Shown: positions 8,353-16,387 of the stretch, piece by piece | Layout: each line of letters opens with the position of its first letter | Numbering within the stretch: the first letter of the stretch is position 1 | Assembly: GCF_018617875.1 (NCBI RefSeq) | Contig: NZ_JACSKZ010000001.1 | Span: 1-64,000, forward strand | Source: Exiguobacterium algae | GTDB lineage: Bacteria; Bacillota; Bacilli; Exiguobacteriales; Exiguobacteriaceae | Reading direction: 5' to 3' | Length of the DNA: 64,000 bases | Made by a program: the position numbers and the translations under genes | Notes under the pieces: model-generated | The model's input: only the letters and a program-made list of their open reading frames with translations | What the model was told of the DNA's origin: nothing | Database searches by the model: none

Positions 8353-9048
8353 TTAGGCTGCTTCTTCCACTGGATCTTCCTGCGGTTTTGTCCGTTTCGC
8401 ATAGTACATGAATGGAGTAGCCATCCATGCGATGATGAACTTGGCGACATACGTTGTGATAAAGATGTTCCACCAGATGTCCCATTCCATCCCCCAAAAA
8501 GCAATGATACAGAAGGTGAGGGTATCAAGAAGTTGAGAAAGTACGGTCGAGCCGGTCGTACGCAACCAAAGCTTTTTGTCTCCAGTTTTTGCACGGATCT
8601 TTGAATAGACAAACACGTCAAAGAGCTGCGACACGAGATAGGCACTTAGGCTACCGATGGTGATGAGCGGCAACATCGAGAAGAGCGCTTCAAAGCTATC
8701 GTGCATAAAGAGTGCTTCTTCAAACGGTTCATAGAGAAGGGCGTACTGCATGAGGATCGTGGACACGATTAAAATGAAGAATCCGAGCCAAACCCCTCTA
8801 CGTGCCGTTTTTCTCCCATATTTCTCGTTCAAGATGTCTGTCGCTAAATAAAGCGATCCATAGACGATATTTCCTAACGTGAAGATAAATCCACCGATTA
8901 CAATCTGTTGCGTCACTTGGATATTGGCGACGACCGAGGCCATCGCAATCCACGCAAACAGTCCGACCCGCCCAAACAGCTTATAGCTTAGGACGAGGAG
9001 ACCGAGAGTGAGCAAGGCAGAAGGAATCCATAACCATTCGTTTAGCAT
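8353..9048 (-). CDS. Queuosine-precursor transporter, YhhQ/DUF165 family
   Basis: A 231-aa membrane protein with six or seven helices of the VUT_1/DUF165 family, which imports queuosine precursors (preQ0/preQ1) for tRNA modification. Typical features are the GGFIFTLGNIVYGSLYLATDILNE segment split around residues 52-75 (family signature T-x-x-x-x-DxxNE-x-YG), KYGRKTARRGVWLG, and LLDTLTFCIIAFWG. The C-terminus is acidic. GGAAGGAG precedes the ATG. I saw no convincing preQ1 riboswitch in the roughly 80 bp upstream. Confidence 0.85.
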   Translation of the reverse strand: MLNEWLWIPSALLTLGLLVLSYKLFGRVGLFAWIAMASVVANIQVTQQIVIGGFIFTLGNIVYGSLYLATDILNEKYGRKTARRGVWLGFFILIVSTILMQYALLYEPFEEALFMHDSFEALFSMLPLITIGSLSAYLVSQLFDVFVYSKIRAKTGDKKLWLRTTGSTVLSQLLDTLTFCIIAFWGMEWDIWWNIFITTYVAKFIIAWMATPFMYYAKRTKPQEDPVEEAA

Positions 9049-9130
9049 GAATCATGCTCCTTCCTTAGTAAACTAAATGATTTCAACTTTACAAGTTTAA
9101 TGACGTTCCGAAATCTTGTCAAGAAAGCAT

Positions 9131-9164
9131 AAGAAAGCGACCTCCCTGAACAGGGAAGGTCGCT
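9131..9164 (-). terminator. Terminator downstream of the tRNA
   Basis: AGCGACCTCCCTG (9136-9148) pairs with CAGGGAAGGTCGCT (9151-9164), with one bulge; on the minus strand it is followed by TTTCTTATGCTTTCTT. It separates the tRNA from the transporter gene. Confidence 0.65.
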
Positions 9165-9171
9165 GATCAAA

Positions 9172-9242
9172 TGCCTCCGACGAGAATCGAACTCGTGCTG
9201 CAGCATTACCATTGCTGAGGTCTGCCACTAACCTACAGAGGC
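9172..9242 (-). tRNA. tRNA-Thr (anticodon GGU), solo and atypical
   Basis: A 71-nt cloverleaf on the minus strand. Acceptor stem GCCTCTG/CGGAGGC (one G-U), a four-pair D stem with a short AGTGGCA loop, anticodon stem CAGCA/TGCTG around loop ATGGTAA (anticodon GGT at 9208-9210 on the plus strand), four-base variable loop, T arm ACGAG-TTCGATT-CTCGT, discriminator A, CCA not encoded. The D arm and the ACCTCAGC junction resemble Bacillales tRNA-Gly more than tRNA-Thr. It stands alone with its own promoter and terminator. Decoding ACC/ACU is predicted from the anticodon only. Confidence 0.85.
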
Positions 9243-9254
9243 GTTACACGTATT

Positions 9255-9283
9255 ATGTTACACAGGATCGGGCGGGTTTTCAA
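9255..9283 (-). promoter_or_regulatory. Promoter of the solo tRNA
   Basis: On the minus strand TTGAAA (9283-9278), a 17-bp spacer and TAACAT (9260-9255), ending 12 bp before the tRNA. Confidence 0.6.
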
Positions 9284-9299
9284 GCTTTTTTAAAATAAT

Positions 9300-9335
9300 A
9301 AGGTCCGCATTGTTCAAAAGAACAACGCAGACCTT
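9300..9335 (-). terminator. Terminator of the M6 protease gene
   Basis: A long stem AAGGTCCGCATTGTTC / GAACAACGCAGACCTT with two mismatches and an AAAA loop, followed on the minus strand by a T-rich stretch, 10 bp after the protease stop codon. Confidence 0.75.
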
Positions 9336-9345
9336 ATGGAAAGAA

Positions 9346-11733
9346 TTATTGTTTACGGATCCAAACAGCGCCACCTGAGTTATCAGATGCTTCACCGACT
9401 ACGTCTACGACGAGACCGTAGTTCGGAAGCTTACGTCCAGCGTCTGGGATAAGCGAGTTGATGTAAGAGTTCGCATCGTTGAACTGCTTAACGCCAGGTT
9501 GTGAAGCATAGTCATAAATTCCGCGACTTGGCGAATCGACATACCAAGCGAGTGTATCGTCAAGGCTGAACGCCGCGTCGGAAATTTGGTAACGTGTGCT
9601 GCCAGCAACTGTTTCTTGACCTTTCAAGTTCCCGATGATGGCTTCAGGGTGTGAGTCAACGACTCCGAGGAAGCCTTCACCAGGGTGAATGCCGACCCAG
9701 TTGTCTGAGAACGAGTCATCGCCATACCAAACGACGAGACCAGTGTTGTATTTCACTCCACGTCCGTTCAAGAGACCGATATCTGATCCGGCATGGTTAC
9801 GCCATTCGAGGTAGTAGTAGTGAGGTTTTGAGTCAAAACCGTCAGACTTCTCGAAGCCGTAAAGTGTGACTGCCTCTGCACCTTCAGCATCATCTGCGAA
9901 GAGCGTAGCCCCTTCAGACTTGATCGACAAGTTGTCGACTGCAAATCCTTCCATCGCTACACCGCCATCTGTGATGTACTCGAAGATGATTTGAACGTCT
10001 TGTCCAGCGAACTGAGACAAGTCGTACGATTTGTTGACCCATGCGCCGTTTGTCGTCTCAGCAGGGTATCCTGACTCGTTCGCACCGTTGACATCGTCAC
10101 CGATGACGTCGAGGAGGACATCTTGACCGCCGCTGCTCGCAACCACGTACAAGTAGTCATAATCTGATTCCACTTCAAATCGTGTATCGAAGGCAAGCAC
10201 GCCGTCCGCACCTAGTGTCACGCTCGGTGTCACCATTGCCGTATGGATGTCGTCACCCTTCGTCGAGTAGTAGTAGTAATCGCCGTAAGCCGGTTCGATT
10301 CCTTTTACTTGCTTGTCTGGAAGGTTGACCTTGATGATCCCTGGATTTTTCGATTTCGTTACCGATTGGTCGAGTTTCGATACAAATCCTTGAGCTGTGA
10401 TGTCTTCAAGGTTGACTTCGGTAATGTTTGCCCAGTTACCGCCCATTACTTTTTGGAAGTATTCTTTGTTTTGTGGCGAGAAGCTCGTCGGTTGTGTACC
10501 GGCGATGCTACCTGCCCAGCTACCGCCACTCATGATCGACCATGATTGAACCGGTTCGCCTTGACCAGAATAGACTGTGTCATATTCATCCGGAAGACCG
10601 AGGTCGTGACCGAATTCGTGAGCGAATACGCCGACTGCACCATCTTCAGGTTGGATTGTGTAGTCGTATGCCCCCATTTTACCACCCCAATAAGGAACAG
10701 CGGCTGTCGTGTTTTCGACACGATAAACACCGTTCAGTACCCAACGGTGTGACCATACAGCGTCGTCACCGAGTGCACCGCCACCAGCTTCTTGACCAGT
10801 ACCGGCATGGATGATCATCAAGTGGTCGACCAAGCCGTCCGGCTCGTTGAAGTCGCCATCACCATCAAGGTCATACAAGTCGTATTGGTCATGCTCGGCA
10901 AGGTCAATCCCGGAGGCGACCGCCGCGTTCAAAGCGTCTTTGACCAACTGGCGTGGTCCCGGACCGGCGTTATCGTGTCCGCCGGATGCACGGTCCGCAC
11001 CGTAATCAGCGGCTGTACCCGGAACAGAGAGCCATTCAGAAACTTCACCGTCGACCGTGTAACTGCCGCCGGATTGCTCTTCATAATACTGCTTGAACGT
11101 TTGAACCTTATCGCCGTTGAACAACTCGAACTCCTGATCGCCGAACATATACTGCTCGTAATGTTCTTTAGAGAAGTTGTCGCTGTACATATAACCAGGG
11201 TCTTGTGTCACGTTGTTATGTTTGAAGTCGCTGTACTCGACAAGAAGCACGAGTACTTTGTCTTCGCGAACAGCTCCGTTGTAAGAGGATTGTTTCGCCG
11301 GGTCAACTTTTACTTGACCGGTCGGTTTTCCTTTACGGTAGTTCGCTTGGCCTTTTTGCGCTTTATCGAGGAGACGGTTCGTTTCTTTCTCGAACTGTGT
11401 ATGTATCTTCTCTTTGGCAGCAGCAGCTTTTTCGTTTAGTTCATCTTTGTGAGCCAGTTTTGCAGCTCCTTGCTTTTGATCGATGTATGCCTTGACCGCT
11501 TTCGTGCGTTCTGTGGCAGACAATCCTTTCGCAATGACACCGCGTTCTTCGAGTGCCTTCGCCAGTCTGTCCTCGTCAATGATGTTGTGATCAAAAGGTG
11601 CTTGCTCACCGACTGTCGATGTCGTTGGTGCGACGGCGAGAGGAGCAGCGCCAACTGTCGGCACGATGCTGACCGTCATCGCGGACGTCATCAACGCGGC
11701 AAGCGTCGTACGACGAATGGAACGTTTTTTCAT
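9346..11733 (-). CDS. inhA: Secreted M6-family metalloprotease, immune inhibitor A-like
   Basis: A 795-aa exported zinc endopeptidase. A Sec signal peptide (KKRSIRR then a hydrophobic core and VGAAPLA near residue 30) leads into a propeptide-like helical region, then the catalytic domain with HEFGHDLGLPDEYD near residue 370, which is the extended HExxHxxGxxD zinc site of the M6 family. A MAM-like/VEG beta domain follows (DYDYLYVVASSGG, FAVDNLSIKS), and then the C-terminal Ig-like part. The length matches Bacillus InhA proteases, which degrade host antimicrobial and matrix proteins; here it may serve as a general extracellular protease. AGGAGG precedes the ATG; it is monocistronic. Confidence 0.95.
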   Translation of the reverse strand: MKKRSIRRTTLAALMTSAMTVSIVPTVGAAPLAVAPTTSTVGEQAPFDHNIIDEDRLAKALEERGVIAKGLSATERTKAVKAYIDQKQGAAKLAHKDELNEKAAAAKEKIHTQFEKETNRLLDKAQKGQANYRKGKPTGQVKVDPAKQSSYNGAVREDKVLVLLVEYSDFKHNNVTQDPGYMYSDNFSKEHYEQYMFGDQEFELFNGDKVQTFKQYYEEQSGGSYTVDGEVSEWLSVPGTAADYGADRASGGHDNAGPGPRQLVKDALNAAVASGIDLAEHDQYDLYDLDGDGDFNEPDGLVDHLMIIHAGTGQEAGGGALGDDAVWSHRWVLNGVYRVENTTAAVPYWGGKMGAYDYTIQPEDGAVGVFAHEFGHDLGLPDEYDTVYSGQGEPVQSWSIMSGGSWAGSIAGTQPTSFSPQNKEYFQKVMGGNWANITEVNLEDITAQGFVSKLDQSVTKSKNPGIIKVNLPDKQVKGIEPAYGDYYYYSTKGDDIHTAMVTPSVTLGADGVLAFDTRFEVESDYDYLYVVASSGGQDVLLDVIGDDVNGANESGYPAETTNGAWVNKSYDLSQFAGQDVQIIFEYITDGGVAMEGFAVDNLSIKSEGATLFADDAEGAEAVTLYGFEKSDGFDSKPHYYYLEWRNHAGSDIGLLNGRGVKYNTGLVVWYGDDSFSDNWVGIHPGEGFLGVVDSHPEAIIGNLKGQETVAGSTRYQISDAAFSLDDTLAWYVDSPSRGIYDYASQPGVKQFNDANSYINSLIPDAGRKLPNYGLVVDVVGEASDNSGGAVWIRKQ

Positions 11734-11832
11734 CTGTGAACCTCCTAAAAAGAAATAATGGGAAAATGTGTGAACTTGATGTAAATGTTAGACTTTTGTC
11801 TGATTTATGTCAATATTCAGAAAATAATATTC

Positions 11833-11888
11833 AAAAAAAGAGTCTTTAGACCTATTTAGTGCTAGATGACTAAATAGGCGAAGACTCG
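11833..11888 (-). terminator. Terminator of the methyltransferase gene
   Basis: On the minus strand a two-part stem (GAGTCTT with AAGACTC, and CCTATTTAGT with ACTAAATAGG) is followed by TTTTTTT. The methyltransferase stop codon is inside the hairpin. Confidence 0.8.
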
Positions 11889-12661
11889 ATGTCGATAAAT
11901 CCATAATGGAATTTGGAAGTTTTGCGAATTAATCTCTTGAAATGATATTTCTCAAACGCTTCACTTTCAAAATGGGCTTTTAATACAATTCTCTTTTTGG
12001 CAACACGGTACGCTTCGTTTATGACCTCATCATGTAATGGCGTCGGATTCGCGATTGCGCGAAGTGGATTGAGATGAACGGATTCTGAAATCGTCTTCTC
12101 AAACATCGGATCGAAATAGATGACATCATATTGTCCGTCTTCGCACGTCTTTAAATAGTCAAGAGCCTCTCGGTGGATCACCTGAATCCGTCGCATCGCC
12201 TCGTTGACGGCGTTGTCTTTTTCGACCCAGACGGCCAAGCCCTCCTGGACGAGCTGTGCAGTTATAAACTCACTTTCTAATCCCGTCACGGTTCCAGTCG
12301 GACCGACGACGTGACTCATGACGATGCTATCCGAACCGAGTCCGAGCGTACAGTCGAGTACATGATCCCCCGCTTTTATATTAGCCGCATCGACCAACGG
12401 ATCGTGGCCACCTCGTACCAATTGTTTAATGCGGAAGACTGAACTTGAAGGGTGAAAGAAGAATGGTTCTTCAGCACCATATGGTGTGAACTCTACTCGA
12501 CGTTTGTCAAAGACGAGCACACCTTGACCGAATCGTTCCATCAAGGTCTGAATGGACTGCTTCCGACGTTCCACGAATCGGATATCGTAGGTGGCGGCGT
12601 GAGAATGGGCCCGGGCTAACACCTCATCCGTCGGGCGCAGGCATGTGGTTACAATATACAT
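11870..12661 (-). CDS. Class I SAM-dependent methyltransferase, RsmJ-like (SAM_MT)
   Basis: A 263-aa methyltransferase. The SAM-binding core is visible as DHVLDCTLGLGSDSIV near residues 98-113 (motif I), the acidic GLESE loop, and the catalytic YFDPMFEK segment near 181-188. DPMF is characteristic of the RsmJ group, which methylates guanine in 16S rRNA in enterobacteria; Bacillales carry related proteins of unproven target. GGAGG precedes the ATG. It ends in its own terminator; the small coiled-coil gene upstream has a separate terminator. Confidence 0.85.
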   Translation of the reverse strand: MYIVTTCLRPTDEVLARAHSHAATYDIRFVERRKQSIQTLMERFGQGVLVFDKRRVEFTPYGAEEPFFFHPSSSVFRIKQLVRGGHDPLVDAANIKAGDHVLDCTLGLGSDSIVMSHVVGPTGTVTGLESEFITAQLVQEGLAVWVEKDNAVNEAMRRIQVIHREALDYLKTCEDGQYDVIYFDPMFEKTISESVHLNPLRAIANPTPLHDEVINEAYRVAKKRIVLKAHFESEAFEKYHFKRLIRKTSKFHYGFIDIESSPI

Positions 12662-12677
12662 ATCGTTGCTCCTCCAT

Positions 12678-12709
12678 AAAAAATGAGACGCGGGTGCGTC
12701 TCATTTTTT
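12678..12709 (-). terminator. Terminator overlapping the stop of the coiled-coil gene
   Basis: AAAAAATGAGACGC-GGGT-GCGTCTCATTTTTT; the stop codon of the minus-strand gene is within the right arm. Confidence 0.8.
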
Positions 12710-13012
12710 CTTGCTGAGTAAATCCGACAATTCATCAATCAATGCTTTGTGAGAAGCGAGTTCTTTTTTCTTCTCATTGTTTGCGTTCACTGGTCGTTTC
12801 GAGCGACTTTGCAATGCTTCTAACGTTTCATCGATTGAAGATTTCAACGTGTCGCGTTCTTCAGGTTTCAATGTCACTTCTGGTGGGTTTTCGCCACTTG
12901 CATCTAATTCGCGGAGACGAGCCATCAACTGTTTTGCCTCACGATTTAAATCGATCAACAATCTGTCAATTTGTTCCAAACGTAATTTGATTCCATCTCG
13001 TTCTGTAAACAT
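12701..13012 (-). CDS. Small coiled-coil protein, 103 aa
   Basis: A highly charged, mostly helical protein (RLEQIDRLLIDLNREAKQLM, then DTLKSSIDETLEALQ) ending in ELSDLLSKKK. It is soluble, with heptad-like leucines, and no known family is recognised. A GTG at 13021 would lengthen it by three residues, but GAGGTG lies ideally six bases before ATG 13012, so 13012 is preferred. Its stop codon lies in the terminator. Confidence 0.6.
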   Translation of the reverse strand: MFTERDGIKLRLEQIDRLLIDLNREAKQLMARLRELDASGENPPEVTLKPEERDTLKSSIDETLEALQSRSKRPVNANNEKKKELASHKALIDELSDLLSKKK

Positions 13013-13193
13013 CTGTTTCACCTCTTCATGCGGTTTAACCCTAGGGTCTCTTCCTGTTTACTTTACCATAAAAAATGGATTACGAAACTACCGGAAATAT
13101 ATCCCAATTATTTTGAGGGAGTGAAACACTTTTTCTCTATGCCCACATGAAGTTCACCTGCTATACTAACTGAGCTAACAAGGAGGTGGTGGG

Positions 13194-14057
13194 ATGGAAA
13201 CCGCAAATCATCCGCCAAAGGCGCTTAAAGGCGCCATCGTATCAATCACGGCCTATATCCTATTATCTATGATTAAAGTATTCGTCGGGTACGTGTATGA
13301 TTCAGAAGCCGTTCTCGCAGACGGTTTCAACAATACGACCGATATCATCGCATCGGTCGCAGTGTATATCGGAATTCGGGTGGCAGCACTTCCAAGAGAT
13401 GCCGAACATAAATACGGACATGCCAAAATGGAGACGATTTCCGCACTCGTGGCTTCTTTGATCATGGTGGCAGTCGGGGTGTTCGTCTTTATTACCAGTC
13501 TTTCAAACCTTATAAATGGGGCCTATGCAGAACCGAACCCGATTGCTGCTGTTGTCGCATTCTTTAGTGCCGTCGTCTTATTCGGGGTCCACCGGTATAA
13601 CCTGTCGTTGGCGAAACAGACAAAATCGTTGGCTTTAAAAGCGGCAGCAAAAGATAATTTGGCGGATGCGCTCATCTCGCTTGGTGCGACGCTTGGCGTC
13701 CTGTTCGCGTATTTCCGTCTCCCTTGGATGGATACGGTGCTCGCCGTACTCATTGCCGGATTGATTGTACGTACGGCTGTACAAATTTTTCTGGACGCGA
13801 CCCATCAACTGTCTGACGGATTCCCGCCGCAACTCGTGGAATCGTACGAACTCACAATCGAACAGTTCACAGAAGTGAAAGAAGTTCGCGAAATCAAAGG
13901 AAGACATCTCGGGAATCACGTCATGCTCGACGTGACCATCGCCGTCGACGGAGAACTGACAGTCGATGCCGCCCATGCGCTTTGTGACGAAATCGAGCGT
14001 GAGCTGGATACGAAGCATGCCGTCGACTCGGTCCATATCCATATCGAACCGATCTAA
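13194..14057 (+). CDS. Cation diffusion facilitator, MntE-like
   Basis: A 287-aa CDF transporter, exporting divalent metal in exchange for protons. Six helices fill residues 1-205, followed by the cytosolic ferredoxin-like domain, which ends in VDSVHIHIEP. The metal site reads N46-xxx-D50 in TM2 and D154-xxx-D158 in TM5. In known CDF families, zinc transporters carry H/D-xxx-D, while N-xxx-D / D-xxx-D is typical of the manganese exporter MntE, so Mn2+ is the likely ion. GGAGGTGG precedes the ATG, and an extended -10 (TGCTATACT) lies shortly upstream. It is monocistronic. Confidence 0.88.
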   Translation: METANHPPKALKGAIVSITAYILLSMIKVFVGYVYDSEAVLADGFNNTTDIIASVAVYIGIRVAALPRDAEHKYGHAKMETISALVASLIMVAVGVFVFITSLSNLINGAYAEPNPIAAVVAFFSAVVLFGVHRYNLSLAKQTKSLALKAAAKDNLADALISLGATLGVLFAYFRLPWMDTVLAVLIAGLIVRTAVQIFLDATHQLSDGFPPQLVESYELTIEQFTEVKEVREIKGRHLGNHVMLDVTIAVDGELTVDAAHALCDEIERELDTKHAVDSVHIHIEPI

Positions 14058-14144
14058 AATCAGGTTATGTTTTGCGCTCTGTGACCCCGTTCGTTTATAA
14101 TGAATGAGGATAGATTTTGGACTAATTGCTAAGGAGGGCACGGG

Positions 14145-14621
14145 ATGAGAATCGTGCGTCAACCTATTCGTCAAATCGACGAGATCGAATATGAACATTT
14201 TAAAAAGTATGGGGAGAACTCATATGGCATTTCAGCCGAAGAATTAAAAGGGATTTTTGTCGAGATGGGCACTGAGCATCTTTATCATGCGGAAGAGCAC
14301 AGCTATGGCGAGGACTACTATTACGACTTGTTCGTCGGAGAGCAATTGGTCGGAAAAGTATTACTTTTGAAGCTGGCGCGAGTTTATCAACTCGATTTAA
14401 TGGTGTTTGATGACTATAAAGGAAACGGTTACGCGACAGAAGGACTGCGCCTCGCATTGGAACAGTCCGACTTAACAGAGGGACATACCGTCCGCGCAGG
14501 TATTCCGCCGACGAGCCCGCATCAAGAAGCGATGCGCCGTGTTCTCGAGAAGAATGGTTTCGAGAAACGTCATGGCCTCTACTATTTGAACTTCAAAAAA
14601 AGATATGTTGTAAACCACTAA
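14145..14621 (+). CDS. GNAT-family N-acetyltransferase, 158 aa
   Basis: A compact GNAT protein using acetyl-CoA. The pyrophosphate-binding motif A is LMVFDDYKGNGYATEG (YKGNGYA corresponds to R/QxxGxG/A), and the C-terminal motif B reads RRVLEKNGFEKRHGLYYL. The N-terminal 45 residues are less typical. AAGGAGG precedes the ATG. It is followed at once by a hairpin and then a terminator. The substrate is unknown. Confidence 0.75.
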   Translation: MRIVRQPIRQIDEIEYEHFKKYGENSYGISAEELKGIFVEMGTEHLYHAEEHSYGEDYYYDLFVGEQLVGKVLLLKLARVYQLDLMVFDDYKGNGYATEGLRLALEQSDLTEGHTVRAGIPPTSPHQEAMRRVLEKNGFEKRHGLYYLNFKKRYVVNH

Positions 14622-14678
14622 GCTGAGCATTTGCTCAGCTCAGACTGTAGACAAAGCATGGGTCTACGGTCTTTTTTT
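14621..14678 (+). terminator. Double hairpin and terminator after the GNAT gene
   Basis: A 9-bp stem AGCTGAGCA/TGCTCAGCT (14621-14640) starts at the stop codon. A second stem, GACTGTAGAC/GTCTACGGTC (14643-14671), is followed by seven T. Confidence 0.75.
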
Positions 14679-14690
14679 GTGCCCAATCCG

Positions 14691-14770
14691 GCAAGGCTCG
14701 CTTTCCTAGAGGCATGTAGGGAGCCGCGTGCGGGGTCTCTCTTTGTTTGCTGTCCCTTCAGGAGTTTCGC
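14691..14770 (-). repeat. Degraded copy of a widespread Bacillales intergenic repeat
   Basis: Read on the minus strand, the stretch has the order ACTCCTGAAGGGACAGC, then GAGACCCCGCA, then GGAAAGCGAGCC. I recognise these blocks from the structured repeat common between genes of Bacillaceae, whose function is unknown. The middle is diverged. Assignment is from memory. The rest of the 370-bp gap (14771-14991) holds only AT-rich promoter-like DNA for the next gene. Confidence 0.5.
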
Positions 14771-14991
14771 CTGCCCGTGTTCACCCTTCATTCTGCCCCT
14801 CCTTCATTTTTAATAGAGAGTAGAATACATAGGGGATACATTTCGGAAATCGGGGACGCCCGAGCATCGACTTGCTTGTGCTGATCAAAATGGTGTTCGT
14901 TTATTACCTGTGATGAGCAATTTCTCAGTTTTTTTGGAACCTTTTCTCGATTTGGTCGTAATAAATCATATGAGAAGGAGCGTGAAGAACA

Positions 14992-15408
14992 ATGAGTCGA
15001 TTGCTTGGTATCATCACTTCGATTAGATCCATCACCAAGCCGTATGGTGGTAATCGGAGTGTGGCTTTAGAGTTTGAGGAGATGGAACGGGTCGAAATTG
15101 CCGAGTCGACAGGTCCCGGTAGCTTTAATGCTCAATTTGTAGTCACTTATACGCAATTTCATGACATCAAGGTATTTGCTGAAATGTTACGGAGTACGGT
15201 TGAATCAGACGAAGCGAATACGACTGCTAATCCGGACTTTGACCTCGAACTGCATTGGAGAGGAAACATGCACGAGCGGTATCATTTATGGCTCGGTAGA
15301 AAAGACGAGTGGAGTCGTTTACAGAACGCCGAACATCGACACCTTCTTTATCGAGTCCCGGCGCATGTGACGAACCGGTTAATCAACGTACTCGGTGTAG
15401 AGGAATAG
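14992..15408 (+). CDS. Hypothetical protein, 138 aa
   Basis: A soluble protein beginning MSRLLGIITSIRSITKPYGG and rich in charged residues, with RGNMHERYHLWLGRKDEWS in the second half. There is no signal peptide, membrane helix or known motif. GAAGGAG precedes the ATG; an A/T-rich promoter region lies upstream. It converges on the hydrolase gene with only 17 bp between. I do not recognise the family. Confidence 0.65.
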   Translation: MSRLLGIITSIRSITKPYGGNRSVALEFEEMERVEIAESTGPGSFNAQFVVTYTQFHDIKVFAEMLRSTVESDEANTTANPDFDLELHWRGNMHERYHLWLGRKDEWSRLQNAEHRHLLYRVPAHVTNRLINVLGVEE

Positions 15409-15425
15409 GGGACAAAATTGTTCTG

Positions 15426-16271
15426 TCATGAATTCATGCGAATGAACCGTTCGATGTGCCGTTCATTCTTTCGTGCTTGACGTCCCACCCAGATCAAATG
15501 ACCAGGGCTGTTTAGAATCGACAATTGAGCGTGTGGGATCAATCGTTTTGCGTGATAGGCATGACGGACCGGGACGGCTCGGTCATGTTTCGAATGAATG
15601 ATATAGGTCGGGCAGGATACACCGAGCAATGCGGTATCCGGGACATGTTGTCTTAAATCAAATTGTGCGCCAAGACCAAAAGCCATTTGGTTCGCTACAC
15701 GCTTCAGTAAAAAGATGTCATAAGGCGATACCTCTTCGCGAATCGTTTCCAGTGCCAATTCACTCGTGGAATGGATCATCCGTGCCGTCGCCTCGAACGG
15801 GTGTTTATGAATGGCACGGGATAGAAACTGCTTCATGACATACTGGAAGGCGATAAACGCAGGCTGCGCGATGTTTCGGCTGATATAGTCTCGATAAGGG
15901 AAGTCAACTTCACTCGTCACCGCCGCTGCGAGCGTGAGGCTCATGGCACGAGGGTTGTCCGCTGCGAGTTCGATCGCCGTAGGCCCGCCGGCTGAAATCC
16001 CGTACACGTGATAGTTCGGTACACCTTTCACATGCATCAAACTCCGTAACTGTTTTGCGAACTGTTGCGGACTCGCGGAAAAGGAGTAAGGCGTCTCCCC
16101 ATATCCGGGACGTGAAGGAACGATGACACGAAAACCGGCCAAAACAAGACCATCCACGTGGTAAGGCTCTAGGCTGGAGGACTGCGTACCATGAATCAGT
16201 AAAATAGCAGGTCCTTGACCTCTGTCGATATATTCGATTTTCGCTCCGCCAACGTGTGCATAGTATTTCAA
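15426..16271 (-). CDS. Alpha/beta hydrolase
   Basis: A 281-aa alpha/beta-hydrolase-fold enzyme, probably an esterase or C-C hydrolase. The oxyanion segment is LLIHGTQSS, the nucleophile elbow GISAG has Ser at 93, the acid is in IIHSKHDRAVP and the histidine is in NSPGHLIW near the C-terminus. The start is TTG at 16271, with AGGAGG 11 bases upstream; no ATG fits. It diverges from the WYL regulator gene, and a perfect palindrome lies in the shared promoter region, so the regulator may control it. Confidence 0.85.
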   Translation of the reverse strand: MKYYAHVGGAKIEYIDRGQGPAILLIHGTQSSSLEPYHVDGLVLAGFRVIVPSRPGYGETPYSFSASPQQFAKQLRSLMHVKGVPNYHVYGISAGGPTAIELAADNPRAMSLTLAAAVTSEVDFPYRDYISRNIAQPAFIAFQYVMKQFLSRAIHKHPFEATARMIHSTSELALETIREEVSPYDIFLLKRVANQMAFGLGAQFDLRQHVPDTALLGVSCPTYIIHSKHDRAVPVRHAYHAKRLIPHAQLSILNSPGHLIWVGRQARKNERHIERFIRMNS

Positions 16272-16313
16272 CGTACGATTCGCCTCCTTAAACAGATTGT
16301 AATGGAAAATAAC

Positions 16314-16332
16314 TTTATTTCATGGAAATAAA
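16314..16332. promoter_or_regulatory. Palindromic operator candidate between hydrolase and WYL gene
   Basis: TTTATTTC-ATG-GAAATAAA has perfect 8-bp arms and lies in the divergent intergenic region. It is well placed to bind the WYL regulator and control both genes; this is inference from position. Confidence 0.4.
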
Positions 16333-16387
16333 ATGATAATGTCAGTTTATACATAATTTACATATAGAAATGAAAGGGGATAAGACC

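Noticed and set aside
9049..9130. preQ1 riboswitch upstream of the queuosine-precursor transporter
   Set aside because: The leader contains GTTTACTAAGGAAGG, but no matching stem or preQ1 consensus could be assembled.
10792..11439. 215-aa plus-strand frame inside the M6 protease gene
   Set aside because: It is the exact complement of a clearly coding metalloprotease sequence, and has no ribosome site or recognisable domain.
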